Below are positions 43,318-53,989 of a DNA stretch of 64,000 bases, piece after piece (the first letter of the stretch is position 1; each line of letters opens with the position of its first letter). The notes under the pieces were generated by a model. That model made no database searches. It worked only from the letters and a program-made list of their open reading frames with translations, and was not told the DNA's origin. This stretch comes from Anthoceros angustus (lineage: Eukaryota > Streptophyta > Anthocerotopsida > Anthocerotales > Anthocerotaceae). The stretch lies in assembly GCA_010909165.1 (NCBI GenBank), contig MU008210.1:248001-312000 (forward strand), given 5' to 3'. Position numbers and translations under genes: made by a program.

Positions 43318-43929
43318 CTACTCGTCATCGTATGCACATATAGGAAACTTCCGCCCTCCCGTTCGATTCGCAATTTTCTTCTTCCCCTCCCGCTTGCGTT
43401 CGGCCGAGGCAAGCTTTGCCATTTCCATCGCTTCCCTCCCTGCCTTCTGCAGGCACACTTTGCACATACAAACCAGCTTGCCCATCATGAGTTATCCAGC
43501 GTTAATGGGTTTCGACAGCAAGCTGTCCATTTGCCTTACCTTGCTTGCAATCCCTCCTTTTTTCTTCTGCCCTTCTTGCTGGACATTTTCCTCTTCTGTC
43601 CTCGTTCTTCCGGTTGTCGCAGCCCGTGCCCTTGTCACTCGCCCACCGCCGGCTGCCTCCTCTTCTCCTCCTCCCGTTTTCCTCTTTCGGCCTCCACCCT
43701 TTATCACATGTGGCGTTGCCTCAACTGGGGCTCCACTGTGCAGGTCCATGCTCTCAGCATCCGAGACTGCAAGGTATGTGTCTAGCACGAAATTAGGCAC
43801 ATCGTCCACTTCAGCACCCGCCTCCTCTGCTGCGTCCGTCCATGTTCTCTGCAGCGTTCCCCCCACATCCTGTCCCCCCCTGGCCTCCATCTGTGCACTG
43901 GCCTTTGCCGATATCAAATGCACCTGCAT
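43318..43929 (-). pseudogene. Unknown basic, low-complexity protein with one in-frame stop
   Basis: A minus-strand frame from ATG 43929 runs 145 codons with DDVPNFVLDTYLAVSDAESM, then a Gly/Arg/Lys-rich part (GGGRKRKTGGGEEEAAGGGR, RVTRARAATTGR, AT-hook-like). It reaches a stop after PINAG at about 43492. The same frame then continues for 57 codons (MMGKLVCMCKVCLQKAGREA to CAYDDE) and stops at 43318. The frame agreement across the stop suggests one gene with a nonsense mutation. I do not recognise the family. Its first 80 bp recur in the tandem repeats at 44400 and 44890. Confidence 0.4.
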
Positions 43930-45335
43930 GATGCCCTCTTAGTCCTCCATCATTCTCTCTCCCCCTCGACAACTGCCTCATGTTTATTACGCCTTTTGCC
44001 CGACCATGGGCACCTTGGGCAGCAAGCTTTGCCATTTCCATCGCTTCCTCCCCGCCTCCGCCACCCGCTCCTCCCAATCCCCCGTGATTTTTGGCTGTCC
44101 ATAGTGCACACAAGTGTGTTACTTCACGTGACGGCAGTCGCCCTCGTGCTCCGACCCGACTCTGCTGCACACACCATCTTCCGCCTCCATCGGCTTCCGC
44201 CTCCATCGATCCTAGTGGCCTCCACTCTCCGCATACAAAGGGTGACCCTACATAGGTAATACATGTATGTTAAGGTAGTACATAGGGTGATAAGGGTGAC
44301 CCTATATAGGTAGGACAGGGTCCCTGCATGTATGTAGGTGGGTAGGACGGTGTGTGTCCCCCATCCTGTCCCCCGGCCTCCATCTGCACCGGCCTTTGCC
44401 GATATCAACTGCTCTGCATGATGCCTCTTAGTCCTCCATCATTCTCTCTCCCCTCGACAAGCTGCCTCATGTTTATTACGCCTTTTGCCCCTCGCCCACC
44501 ATGGCCTGGCTGATCCACTGTTGTCCGTCCTTCGCCACCCGCTCCTCCCAATCCCCCTGTGATTTTTTGGCTGTCCATAGTGCACACAAGTGTGTTACTT
44601 CCTGGTGACGGTATAGTCACCCCTCTCCGTGCTCCAACACCCGACTCTTGCCCTGCACACACCTTCTTCCTGCCCTCCATCGGCGTCGTCACTCCATCTG
44701 AACCCAGCGGCCTCCACTCTCCGCATACAAAGGGTGACCCTACATAGGTAATACATGTATGTTAAGGTAGTACGTAGGGTGATAAGGGTGACCCTATATA
44801 GGTAGGACAGGGTCCCTGCATGTATGTAGGTGGGTAGGACGGTGTGTGTCCCCCATCCTGTCCCCCGGCCTCCATCTGCACCGGCCTTTGCCGATATCAA
44901 CTGCTCTGCATGATGCCTCTTAGTCCTCCATCATTCTCTCTCCCCTCGACAAGCTGCCTCATGTTTATTACGCCTTTTGCCCCTCGCCCACCATGGCCTG
45001 GCTGATCCTTGTTGTCCGCCTCCGCCACCCGCTCCTCCCAATCCCCTGTGATTTTTGGCTGTCCATAGTGCACACAAGTGTGTTACTTCACGTGACGGAT
45101 AGTCGCCTCTCCGTGCTCCAAACCCGACTCTGCTGCACACACCTTCTTCCCGCCTCCATCGGCCGCCACTCCATCTCGATCCTAGTGGCCTCCACTCTCC
45201 GCATACAAAGGGTGACCCTACATAGGTAATACATGTATGTTAAGGTAGTACATAGGGTGATAAGGGTGACCCTATATAGGTAGGACAGGGTCCCTGCATG
45301 TATGTAGGTGGGTAGGATGAGAGTGTCTCCCTACC
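43929..45335 (-). repeat. Three tandem copies of a ~490-bp unit
   Basis: The string CCTCTTAGTCCTCCATCATT appears at about 43936, 44425 and 44917. Each unit contains a GAGGGTGACCC/ATACATGTATGTTAAGG block and the reverse of an ORF start (MISAKAGADGG). Copies 2 and 3 are nearly identical; copy 1 is more diverged. The unit includes the GTAGGGTGACC sequence also found in L1 U3 blocks. Confidence 0.85.
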
Positions 45336-45477
45336 CATGTAGGGTGTTAACAAGTAGGGGAGAGATGTAGGTAGTATGTAGGGCAGCCCTGGTCACCCCA
45401 CATGGGTAGCATGTGGGGCAGCAAGGGCTCCCTACATTTAGGGTAGTTAGGTAGGTAGATGGGTAGGATGAGTGTCT

Positions 45478-45680
45478 CTCTCCCTACCGTAGGGAGTGGT
45501 GAGGTCTCCCTACCATAGGGAGTGGTGAGGTCTCCCACCGAGGGAGTGGTGAGGTCTCCCCTCGAGTGGTGAGGTCTCCCACCGAGGGAGTGGTGAGGTC
45601 TCCCCTCGAGGGAGTGGTGAGGTCTCCCTACCGTAGGGAGTGGTGAGGTCTCCCTACCATAGGGAGTGGTGAGGTGGGGT
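45478..45680 (+). repeat. Minisatellite GGTCTCCCTACCGTAGGGAG
   Basis: About eight units of 22-28 bp, GTGGTGAGGTCTCCC followed by TACCGTAGGGA or the shorter ACCGAGGGA or CTCGAGGGA. The shorter units lack single T bases. It lies at the border of the L1 LTR. A weaker version is found near 59870-59930 on the other strand. Confidence 0.85.
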
Positions 45681-45689
45681 GCGACACCC

Positions 45690-47925
45690 TTCATGGGCAC
45701 CTTGGGCAGCAAGCTTTCCAGATTAGGCAGAGGACGGTGGAAATGGTGCCATGGCAAGGAATGAACGGCCTACATCAAGTAGTTTCAATGTCACTACCAA
45801 GGGGCCATGTGAGCTTGGTGTGTAGGGAGTGGCACCTAGGCAAGCTTGTGAGGAATCGCGAGGAAGAGCTTGTGCATGCAAGGGGGCCAAGCTGCAAGGA
45901 CGAGGTTGGTTCCGGAGGAAGCCAGGTATGGATGTCATGAAGGGTTTTTGAAGGACAAGGAAATCCCAAGCTTATGAAGCACATGGTGGTAGTTTGGAGT
46001 GTGAGCTTGTTGCTGGAAATATTGGGCGTGGGACTGTGTGTGTGAGGCTTGCAGTAATTGTGGAGGGGTGGAGTGCAAACCACGGGAAGAGCATGGGTCT
46101 CTTCTCCACCAAGCTTTAGATTTCATGATGTTGAGTGTGTGGCTCAGAGGAGCCAGCTGTGGAATTATGCGGGAGCGCCGTTGTGGAGTCAATGCTGAGG
46201 CAAGTGGAGGATTTATGGTAGATTGGTTAGGATTTGGAGTGAGAACTCTTAGGATTTTGGCGCGCAGCTCAGGCTGTTACTTATTGTTAAAATAGGGAGA
46301 TTGGAGAGTTTTCTAGGCTGATTGTCATGATGACTGAAAGCGAGTGGGGTAGTGGTTTTAATGCTGGCTTTAGGCGGCTATTAGTTTATAGTGGTTGAGG
46401 AAGAACGTAGTGGAAAAGTAAGGGGGAGGTGTGGCCAAGGGGAGGCCTTATGTATGAGCCCTATATAAGGGGCAGGTTTTGAGAAGAAAAATATCGCGTC
46501 TTGCGCTCCCAAACTCGCGAGTCCTTTGCTCCTTGTGAAGGAATTTCGTGCCGGCTGCAAGCTAACGCAGTGTCTGGTAGAGAGGGAGTTTGCGGTGGTC
46601 GGAGTGCTTGGCGGAGGGCTCGCTCCTTGCGGGCGCCTCTGCAGGTTGCTCCCCTTGTGAATGGTTGCTGTGAAATTGCTTTGCTTTGGGTGTGTGGCGA
46701 TGCCCAAGGAACTCTCGGCTTGAGGGTAGACTACAGGGAAAGACTCCCTGGAGGTTCTCGCTGTCTGGTGCAAACTCATAGCAACCTGCCCAAGGAAGAA
46801 CTTGCTAGCTTGTAGGCAGACCCCAGGCAGTTGTGCCGTAAGGGCGAGCTAGGGCCAGTGAGCTTGAAGTAAGGTTAGATTAGGAGGATGAGGAGTTGAG
46901 TTGAGGTGAGTGTTGAGGAGAATGTGGAGCTGAATGTTGAGTAGAGGAGTAGGTAGAGATTAGGAGTAAGAAGAAGGCCCAAGTCAGAGCCTAAGGGAGG
47001 GGTCCCAAATCTGCACCAAACCGAGACTGGAAGCTGGGCTAAGGTCTCAAAATCACGGGGTGGAGAAGTCGCTGCCGTAGGGGGTCCCTATGTGCGTAGG
47101 CGATGGACCTACCGCCGTCGGGTGGGACCTACGTAGGATGTCGTTGTAGGTCCAGGACCGGAGATCTGACGGAGAAAAGTGCGGAGGTGTCGTGGCTGCT
47201 AGTGTGGAGTTTTGTGGGCGCGGGTTGTAGTTGGGCGCCATGGCACGGAAGTTGGAGGCCTTGAACTAGGGCGAGGTAACCTATCTTTGCGCCGCAGTGC
47301 GACCCTACCGGTGGTAGGATGCGCCCCTGCGTGCGTTGGGATAGGGTGTCTCCTCCCCACGTAGGAATGAGGGTGTGCTGGCCCACAGTGCACTAGATCT
47401 CCTACAACTCTCCTACAAGTGGTAGGAGGGGTAGGCCCTACAATTGTTTGTTGTTGGTTGTAGGTCCTGAGGCGATTCGACGGAGCAGCGCGGAGGCGGC
47501 GCGGCTGCTGCCAGAGTTGGTGGTTGAGGATGTGCCAATTGTGGGAAGGCAATGGGAAAGGAATAGTGGAAGATCACGGGGTGGTGAAGTCACGTTGCAA
47601 CGTAGGGGGTCCCTATGTGTGTAGCCTGTTGACCTACTGCCGTGGGGTGTGGACCTATAGTCATAGGGTGTCGTTGTAGGTCTGGAAGCGGTGATAAACA
47701 GAGCAGCACGGTGAGGCGTGGTTGCTGTCTGTGGAGTGAGTTGAGGTTGCTCCAGTTGTATGAGGGAGCTTGGGGGTGTGAAGAGGTGTGTGGTTTGTGC
47801 CTTGGATGCTGGTGACCTGACAAACAAGAGTCTCATGGGACAAAACCTATTGTACTTAGCGACAGTGGGATAAGTGTGGCCACTAGAGGGTGAATCTCGA
47901 AAGCCCCCGGGGTTTTCCTCCCACA
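45690..47925 (+). mobile_element. Long terminal repeat, family L1, copy d
   Basis: The longest plus-strand L1 copy. It begins (as far as seen) with GGTGCGACACCC and the GCATGCAAGG block and continues through a unique 500-bp U3. A clear TATA box, CTATATAAGG, lies at 46461-46470, followed by the start region with ACTCGCGAGTCCTTTGC at 46514. Blocks with CTCCTACAACTCTCCTACAA near 47398 and GTGTCGTTGTAGGT near 47670 precede the 3' edge TTTTCCTCCCACA at 47913-47925. The minus copy at 57464-59860 keeps the same block order. A 5' edge was not found; it may lie within the arrays at 44.2-45.7 kb, which would make the LTR more than 2.2 kb. Confidence 0.65.
46461..46470 (+). promoter_or_regulatory. TATA box of L1 LTR copy d
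   Basis: CTATATAAGG, about 30 bp before the conserved ATCGCGTCTTGCGC region. It is matched by TTATATATAGGG in reverse at about 58785 and CTATAAGAGG at 7491 in the other L1 copies. Confidence 0.6.
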
Positions 47926-48754
47926 AATGCCTTGAAAGAACTTGGTGAGGCACATCCGCGAAGCTATCGTGGAGTGCAGTGGGTTCCCCCCTCCCCCCTC
48001 GTGACGGCCCCTGGAGTCAACTATACCTTGACGAGTATGGAACTCAGCGCCGCGCATTTTGGCACAAGAACGAAGGCAGTATCGAAATCAACTTCAACAA
48101 TGCAAGGAAGAGTGCAGCTACCCAGCCAGCCGAGAATTCATGAAAAATTTCATATCGAAATTTGAAGAATCCACAATTAGACCAAATTGCAGTTTACGCT
48201 ATCAATTCAAACGATGAAGGGAATTTTCAGCTACATCAATTCCTTCTTTGATCAATATTACATCTGCCCGAGTTGAAGTCATAATTTCTCAGTTGTACAC
48301 ACGCTAAGATCTCTTCTTGTCTGCGTTACAAGACATGGAGAAAAGGCTGCAGCACGGTATTACAGTCGATTCGACATTGATCGGGAATTCAACGCATTCT
48401 GAGTTCTGCGCTCCATGGATCTTACCTCTTCAACCACACAGAGCTTGGGGCACCACGGGCATGCTCGTCCTTACAACGCTGTTCCATGATTCTTCTCTGT
48501 GGATGGAGGGCTTTATGCTCCATTGCACTTGTTGCAATCCGTTGCTACTCAAAATTCAAAGGGTGCCTTGTGGCTACATGCATTCTAGCTTTCGCTGATT
48601 GGTGGCTTATTAGTTTCCTTGCCACATGATAGTTTAACCCTAATTCAAAAACCATAACTAGAGTTCACATTAGGGTTAGTTTTTCACATGCTTACCACGA
48701 CTTCGCTTGCTTTTCTCTTGTGCACTTGCATGGTCTCCCCTTCCTATGACCATC
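47926..48754. other. Flank between L1 LTR and copia gag
   Basis: No protein family seen. 48110-48300 is AT-richer. The segment directly after the LTR edge does not resemble a PBS, so the L1 copy looks like a solo LTR. Frames at 48317-48598 are unrecognised. Confidence 0.35.
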
Positions 48755-49310
48755 ATGGCAGCCTCAACTTCATCTTCCACTATGCCATCACCACACAAAC
48801 CTCCCTACCTGTCCCTCCCGGCTCCACCCCGCATTCACCTCGAGTTAAAGGAGCGTGATCAATTCAATGGAACAAAATTTGACATTTGAGAGTTAGGATG
48901 AAATCTACCACAGTTGCAAGAGGAGTTTGGGAAGTTGTTGGTGGGGCCTTGCACGATCCTGGTACCGAACCCCACCACTGGTCTTTGTAGTGACAATTGC
49001 ACAAAAGGCCGATGGGATCAACTTAAGATTGCCTTCGCCTTGCTCATTGCTAGACTTGATGCTGATCTCGTCCACGAGTGGAGTTTCTTAGCAATGCACA
49101 TGAGATCTGAGTCAACTCATCGAGACATACAAGGTTCAAAATATGATGACCCTGTGTGCTGCTCGACAAGAGTTCTACAATCTCAAGTTGAAAGAAGGAG
49201 AACCTGTCACCACATTTTTCAGCAAATTCCGGCACTTACGTGCCCAGCTGACTTCCCTTGGCAGCACCATGCAAGAGGTCGATGTAGTGGCCCAGTTCCT
49301 CAGTAGTAAA
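48755..49310 (+). pseudogene. Copia gag (UBN2/retrotransposon gag type), frameshifted
   Basis: ATG at 48755 gives MAASTSSSTMPSPHKPPYLS followed by ELKERDQFNGTKFDI, the usual start where gag proteins mention the element to be diced. Breaks at about 48888, 48960 and 49080 follow. In other frames, GVWEVVGGALHDPG and then CAARQEFYNLKLKEGEPVTT with FSKFRHLRAQLTSLGSTMQE match the UBN2-type gag of copia elements. The match rests on the arrangement W..v.G ... L...L..G. Protease and the CCHC knuckle are absent. It is truncated at about 49310. Confidence 0.65.
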
Positions 49311-49809
49311 ACGATCTGAAGATCTCACACGGCGGTGCAAGGAAAGGGAAGAAGGCAAGCATGCGGTAGGAAGGAAAAACAGAACAACGGTTATCTCACA
49401 CTAGAGCACATATACATAAGAGTGTGTAGCAGTTGCGTAACAAATAACTGAACATAAGTCTATATAATTGTAACCCTAAGTGAACTTAAGGTAGAAAAGT
49501 ATTGGGGTTTTCTTTACTCCCTCTTAGACGTAATGTTTAGATATTTAATTAAGGAAACACGAGGAACATCAAGGCATCACGCCAAGATGGTAACACGGGC
49601 TTCTCACTCAAGCATCATTGCACATGAACCTTTACGTTCAGCTCCCTCTTACACTCCACTCCCGCCAGCTCCTTTCTATATCACCGCTGGCGCAAATGGA
49701 CAATCTCTATCTCTACACCAGTCTCCTTACTTGCGCCCAGTTTGTCATCTTCATCTGCTGTAGAGTCTAGATAGGCCTGTTGCGCTCCTGCTCTCATTGT
49801 TGTGTGCTC
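49311..49809. other. Spacer, probable promoter region of the zinc-finger gene
   Basis: AT-rich at 49400-49560 with several TATATAA-like strings (AGTCTATATAATTG near 49460). ORF 49533-49763 has no recognised similarity. It could contain LTR remains of the copia gag upstream. Confidence 0.35.
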
Positions 49810-50525
49810 ATGACTCCACCTGCGCGTGGCATGGAGTGTCTACACTGTGGAAGGCAGTGGGTGCCACCCTCTGCATTCTCTCCAAGGCAGTGGATTCTCC
49901 ACATGGTAACTTGCGAGCATCCCGCAACGGACATTGATGCTAGCAAAACAGAAGAAGAACAACTGCAGATGGATAAGGCTGCCAGGAGGTTGCAAACCAT
50001 GATACCTCTACGCTCTACCAGGGCAGAGGTGTGGCATATGCCTCCTTATGTGGCCTTTCCTGAGACTCACGCTGACAAGAAGATGAGAATCACAAAGGAA
50101 GAGTACAAGGAGATGATAAAGACGGCATTTCCCAGAGACGAAGGAGAACTTGACTACTACTACCAGTACAAGATTACTAAGGACAGCCACGAAGCTATGG
50201 AGGGAAAGGAAACTGGGATTCTGGTGCGAACTACACTGGTCCAAGCACAACTCGCTCCTTCAAAAGGTGAAGAGTATGACAAAATACCTGACGATGAGGA
50301 CAATAAGCCAGAAGGGCAGACAACGCTTGTATGTAAGTGATGCTTCATCCACTCATCTCCCCATGGCTTCTGTCATTCTTATGCCAATAATCTATTCTAA
50401 AGCTAAATGCTCTCACTATCCTGCAGGAAACTAAGAAGATAGCGAACCTTCTTGATCAGCTGAAGCAAAGAATGCATGACCTAGATTACCTGAAGAGGGA
50501 AGAGTATGCTGGACTAGGGGTTTAG
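49810..50525 (+). CDS. Two-exon small zinc-finger protein gene, apparently intact
   Basis: Exon 1 (49810-50328) starts at an ATG and encodes a C-X2-C then H-X3-C zinc-finger-like N-terminus (MECLHCGRQWVPPSAFSPRQ, then WILHMVTCEHP), similar in layout to BED-type or C2HC fingers. It continues into a charged region with HADKKMRITKEEYKEMIKTA. A donor GTATGT at 50329 and acceptor CTGCAG ending at 50426 join in phase 0 to ETKKIANLLDQLKQRMHDLD and a stop at 50523-50525. The spliced product is 205 residues with a C-terminal helical, coiled-coil-like end. No frame faults are seen, unlike nearly everything around it. The N-terminal finger suggests DNA or RNA binding; the family was not identified. It abuts a minus-strand copia fragment. 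Confidence 0.6.
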
Positions 50526-51400
50526 TGAGCTTTCCTTTCATAGTTGTAGCAGGCACCAAAAGCAAGCCTGCTGCTGTCGTGTGCTTCTGATGTAATGGCT
50601 TGGCGAGGGCCTTCGTCAATAAATTAGCAATGTTCTCGCCCGTAGGAATGTAATGAACTGTCACTTCTCCTGTATCTGCTGCTTGTCTTATGAAATGGTG
50701 AGTTATCTCTATGTGCTTGCTCCTGGCATGGAAGATGTGGTTCCTTGGATGCTATGGGTCGTGGTTGTCACACCATAGCCTGGTTGCTCCAGAACTGGGC
50801 TGTTGCAACCCTCTGAGAAATGATCTTATCCAGATGATCTCCCTCGCTGCCTGAGACAACGCTCCATACTCGGCCTCAGTAGAAGAAAGGCAGATGGTAG
50901 TTAGTTTCTTGCTACTCCAGGAAATCACTGTCCCTCCAAGAAGATTGCAATAAGCAGCTATACTACGTCGACTGTCTGGGTCACCAGCCAGGTCGGCGTC
51001 ACAGTAAGAAGTGAGCTGCAAGCCTCCTGCTTGTCGTTGATATCTCAAACCATATCTAGCAGTTCCCTTCAGATACCTAAAGATGCGCTTTACAGCAGAC
51101 CAGTGTGCCTCACCTGGATTCTCCAAAAACTGTGAGTCGTGAAATATCGAGCCTGGTCCATGCAGCAAGGTAGATGAGGCAACCAACTGCCTGCCTGTAA
51201 GGCTTCTTGGACATCAACTCTTTCTCATCATCAGTCATTGGGCACTGTTCTTTAGATAGCTTCTCTCCAGTGGACATGGGTGTAGATACTGGACGACAGT
51301 CCTCCATGTTGAACCTCTTGAGAAGTTGCTCCACGAAGTGTTCTTGGTGTATGTCAATCGTCGCCACAGATCACGGAAATGCAACTAAATGCCCAACGAG
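50526..51400 (-). pseudogene. Copia RT tail and RNase H (minus strand)
   Basis: On minus: EHFVEQLLKRFNMEDCRPVS, KEQCPMTDDEKELMSKKPYR with QAVGCLIYLAAWTRLDIS, then RIFRYLKGTARYGLRYQRQA and YCDADLAGDPDSRRSIAAYC. Next come SSTEAEYGALSQAAREIIWI and LWCDNHDP, and after a break RSKHIEITHHFIR and VHYIPTGENIANLLTKALAK. This is the full copia RNase H with two breaks (about 51130 and 50750). It belongs to a copia lineage different from the 12 kb and 32 kb ones. No LTR was recognised at its end near 50530. Confidence 0.85.
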
Positions 51401-51469
51401 AAAGTAAGTTGGCCTAGATCTGTCATTTCAAAGCGAGCCAAAAGCACTTTCTTGGTGTGGACTACGGAC

Positions 51470-52150
51470 TTCCCTTAAGGTTAGGAAATGAGTCGGGTTT
51501 TGTTTTTTTTCATAGGTCCGAAGTAGAAATAAGGCGGAAAAGGAGGAATAAGCACGGATGGCGCTCCGGACTGGGCTCCGGAGTATACACCGGACTCCGG
51601 AGTGGGTAACGGACCCCGGTACCACTATGGCGAGCTCCGGACTACGCCCGGTAACGGGATAAGTCCGGACCCCACTCCGGGTCAAAACAGGATAAGTACG
51701 CCAGGGAAAGTAACTTGGAAGTTGAGTCGTGAGGACAGACTAAGCGGCGCCACGTGGACGGCCCTGAGTGGAGGTCGGGCATGCAGCAGGCCAGGACCGT
51801 AGCCTTGCCAGGGGCCGTTATAAGCAGGTATTCACGCCCCGCGGACTGCGCGGCGGCGTAAGGCCAGAGTACGCGGCGGCGTAAGGCCAGAGTAAGCGGA
51901 GGCGTAAGGTCAGAGTAAGCCATGCAGACCTCTGGCAGTTACGGACAGGGAAGAGGCACCTTCCCGGTATTACATTAGCCGACGAGGAGGGTCATTTCTG
52001 CGCAACCTCAAGACAATTCATGATCTCTTGCGCCCGCAACCCGCTCTGGCGCTATCTCTTTGAATGCTCGGGCATCTTCGCGTGGCTCACCGTTGGGGTT
52101 GGAGCGTGACGCGAAGAGGGCGATCGTGCCAACGGTCTCCGCAAGCGGCC
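51470..52150 (+). repeat. GC-rich region with CTCCGGAGT-type palindromes
   Basis: From 51565 to 51680 the motifs CTCCGGA, ACTCCGGAGT and TCCGGAC recur about ten times. From 51835 to 51920 the unit GGCGGCGTAAGGCCAGAGTA is repeated about three times. Similar GGACTCC/GGTCCGGAC runs are at 54230-54360 and 63400-63580. It is probably U3 or the untranslated end of the GC-rich gypsy family. Confidence 0.6.
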
Positions 52151-52159
52151 TGACGAAGG

Positions 52160-53989
52160 GAGAAGAAGGCGATGGCACCCAAAAGGCTGGAGGTCTAGGA
52201 GCCATGGAACTGGTAGAGCGCAACATTGTGACCCGCTATCCGGACTTTGGGCCACTGGAGGAAGGCGGGAGGATTAGTCGAGGAGTGGCACTTAGGCGTG
52301 TTCGAGTGTGGGCGTTTGTGGTGTCACTCCGGAGTTCGCCGGAAGATGTTGGCGGCCAACAAGGAGGTTCGTCCAAGAACCTCCGGGAGGATCTAGGCGA
52401 TGGACCTTGAGGTCCCGAGGGCGGCCTACAACCGCCCAAAGGAGGAAGATGGGGCGTGGTCGAGCCCCTCAAGGCGAGGGGAAAGATAGAGCCGCAAGGG
52501 TGGCGTCGAGGCCCGACGCTGGACAATAACCAGGTTGATATCGGACTGCGGAGAGTGAGGGTCAGGTCGGATCATTGTCCATTGAACAAGGTGGATCACC
52601 TTGGTGATAATTCTTAGTGTTCTGCATGCGTTCTGACGGGGAAGAGGCGGTGGGAAGGATTATCTTCGCCGGTTGAGCCGAGGCCCAGGTGAGGCGAGAA
52701 GCCCTCGCCATTCGGACTATCCCCATACACGATCCATGTATGGGGACATTCACGAGCTCTGAAGGATGGGGAGATCGAGCGGGCGCCCGGAAGATGTTGG
52801 CGGCCCTACCGTAAGGAGCGGGCGCCCGAGAGACCAGAGTAGAGACCCAGCATACCGTCATGGACGGTATGTTTTGGGGTCTCGCGAACGAGAAGACCGA
52901 AGTAGAAGCCACCCGAGGTGGTGCTCCTCCAGAGCAGCTTGGAGGCGGCCCAGAGGCAAGGAGGAAGGCAGAAGCTCTCGGTCGCATCGAAGAAGGGAAA
53001 CGCAGGGAGGCCGAGAGGGAAGTCTGGTCCATTCGACAGGACCGGACTAAATTCCTTGTGGGTGGCGGTGAAGCGAGGAGGCCCAAGCACGGGCTGAAGA
53101 CCTCTGCGGGCGGAGGAGGAAGCGGGAGGCGGAAGGAGGCGGGCGCAAGCGAGAAGGCTCGTGACTGGCGGCGGCCCAGAGGCAAGGAGGAAGGCGGAAG
53201 GAGGCGGGCCGCTAAGGCCGTCGTGATCACTATCGGGCGTGATCGGAACCGGTGGAGGGAGACGGCAGGGATAGCTGCGGCTAACCTGAAGAAGGAGCAG
53301 GAGGCGGCGGAGGCGGCCCAGAGGCAAGGAGGAGGAAGCCGCGGCAAGGAGATGGAGGATCTCGGTCGATTGCGTGAGGTGGGCGCGTGGCGAGATGGAA
53401 GACCGCAAGGAGACTGGGCTGCGGCTCAAGTTACCATTGAGAGGAATGGTAATCTGCGGGCGTGATCTCGGATCACGAGCGAGAAATAGCGGCTCCGGCT
53501 ACATTGGCGGACGGAGGAAGTAAGGCGATGGAGCAGGAGGCGGGGCGTCGCGAAATGGAGAAGGACACAGGCGAGGCCCATGAGGCGGAGTTGCCCGACC
53601 GCTGGAGAGGAGATGGCGGAGCTAACGCCGTAATAAACGGGAGCGAGAGCACCGGACGTAGAAAAGAAGTCACCGGGTCCGGGCCATGAAGCGAAGGAGC
53701 GCCGCGCTATGGCCGGTAAGCCAGCTGAGCGAAGCGACGGAGCCGGAGCAGCAAGCAAGGGTTGCAGAGGTGACCGAGGCGCCTTGTGGCCTCACGAGAC
53801 TCGGCCCGGCCCAGCCTAACTGAACTCCGGCAGAGGGATGGTCCAAAGAAGTTTGACACACGCCCGGAGCACCAATGGCGAAGGGAGTACTGCCCGCACA
53901 TGTGGAAGAGGCAATCCAAAGAAATTGACTCGGATTTTGCCTACTACCACGCCGAGCTCCTTAAGGCATTGAAGCCTCACTACAAATAG
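52160..53989 (+). pseudogene. Additional ORF of GC-rich gypsy family, copy 1
   Basis: Overlapping plus-strand frames (52060-52410, 52860-53465, 53462-53689, 53786-53989) form one decayed, K/R/E/A-rich coding region. The start has ELVERNIVTRYPDFGPLEEG. The middle reads RRKAEALGRIEEGKRREAER and similar charged helices. The end is CPHMWKRQSKEIDSDFAYYH followed by AELLKALKPHYK and a true stop at 53987-53989. A homologous end lies at 62990-63060. It sits directly upstream of an LTR with TATA box and PBS, the same place that ORF A holds relative to L1. Antisense frames as long as 261 codons here are shadows of the GC-rich sequence. Function unknown. Confidence 0.5.

Noticed and set aside
45478-45680. 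TAGGG-rich array resembling plant telomere repeat
   Set aside because: The unit is 22-28 bp (GGTCTCCCTACCGTAGGGAG), not TTTAGGG, and it is embedded in LTR sequence.
52562-53347. 261-codon minus-strand ORF
   Set aside because: It is the antisense of a GC- and purine-rich plus-strand coding region. Composition is Ser/Pro/Arg low complexity with no family signature.
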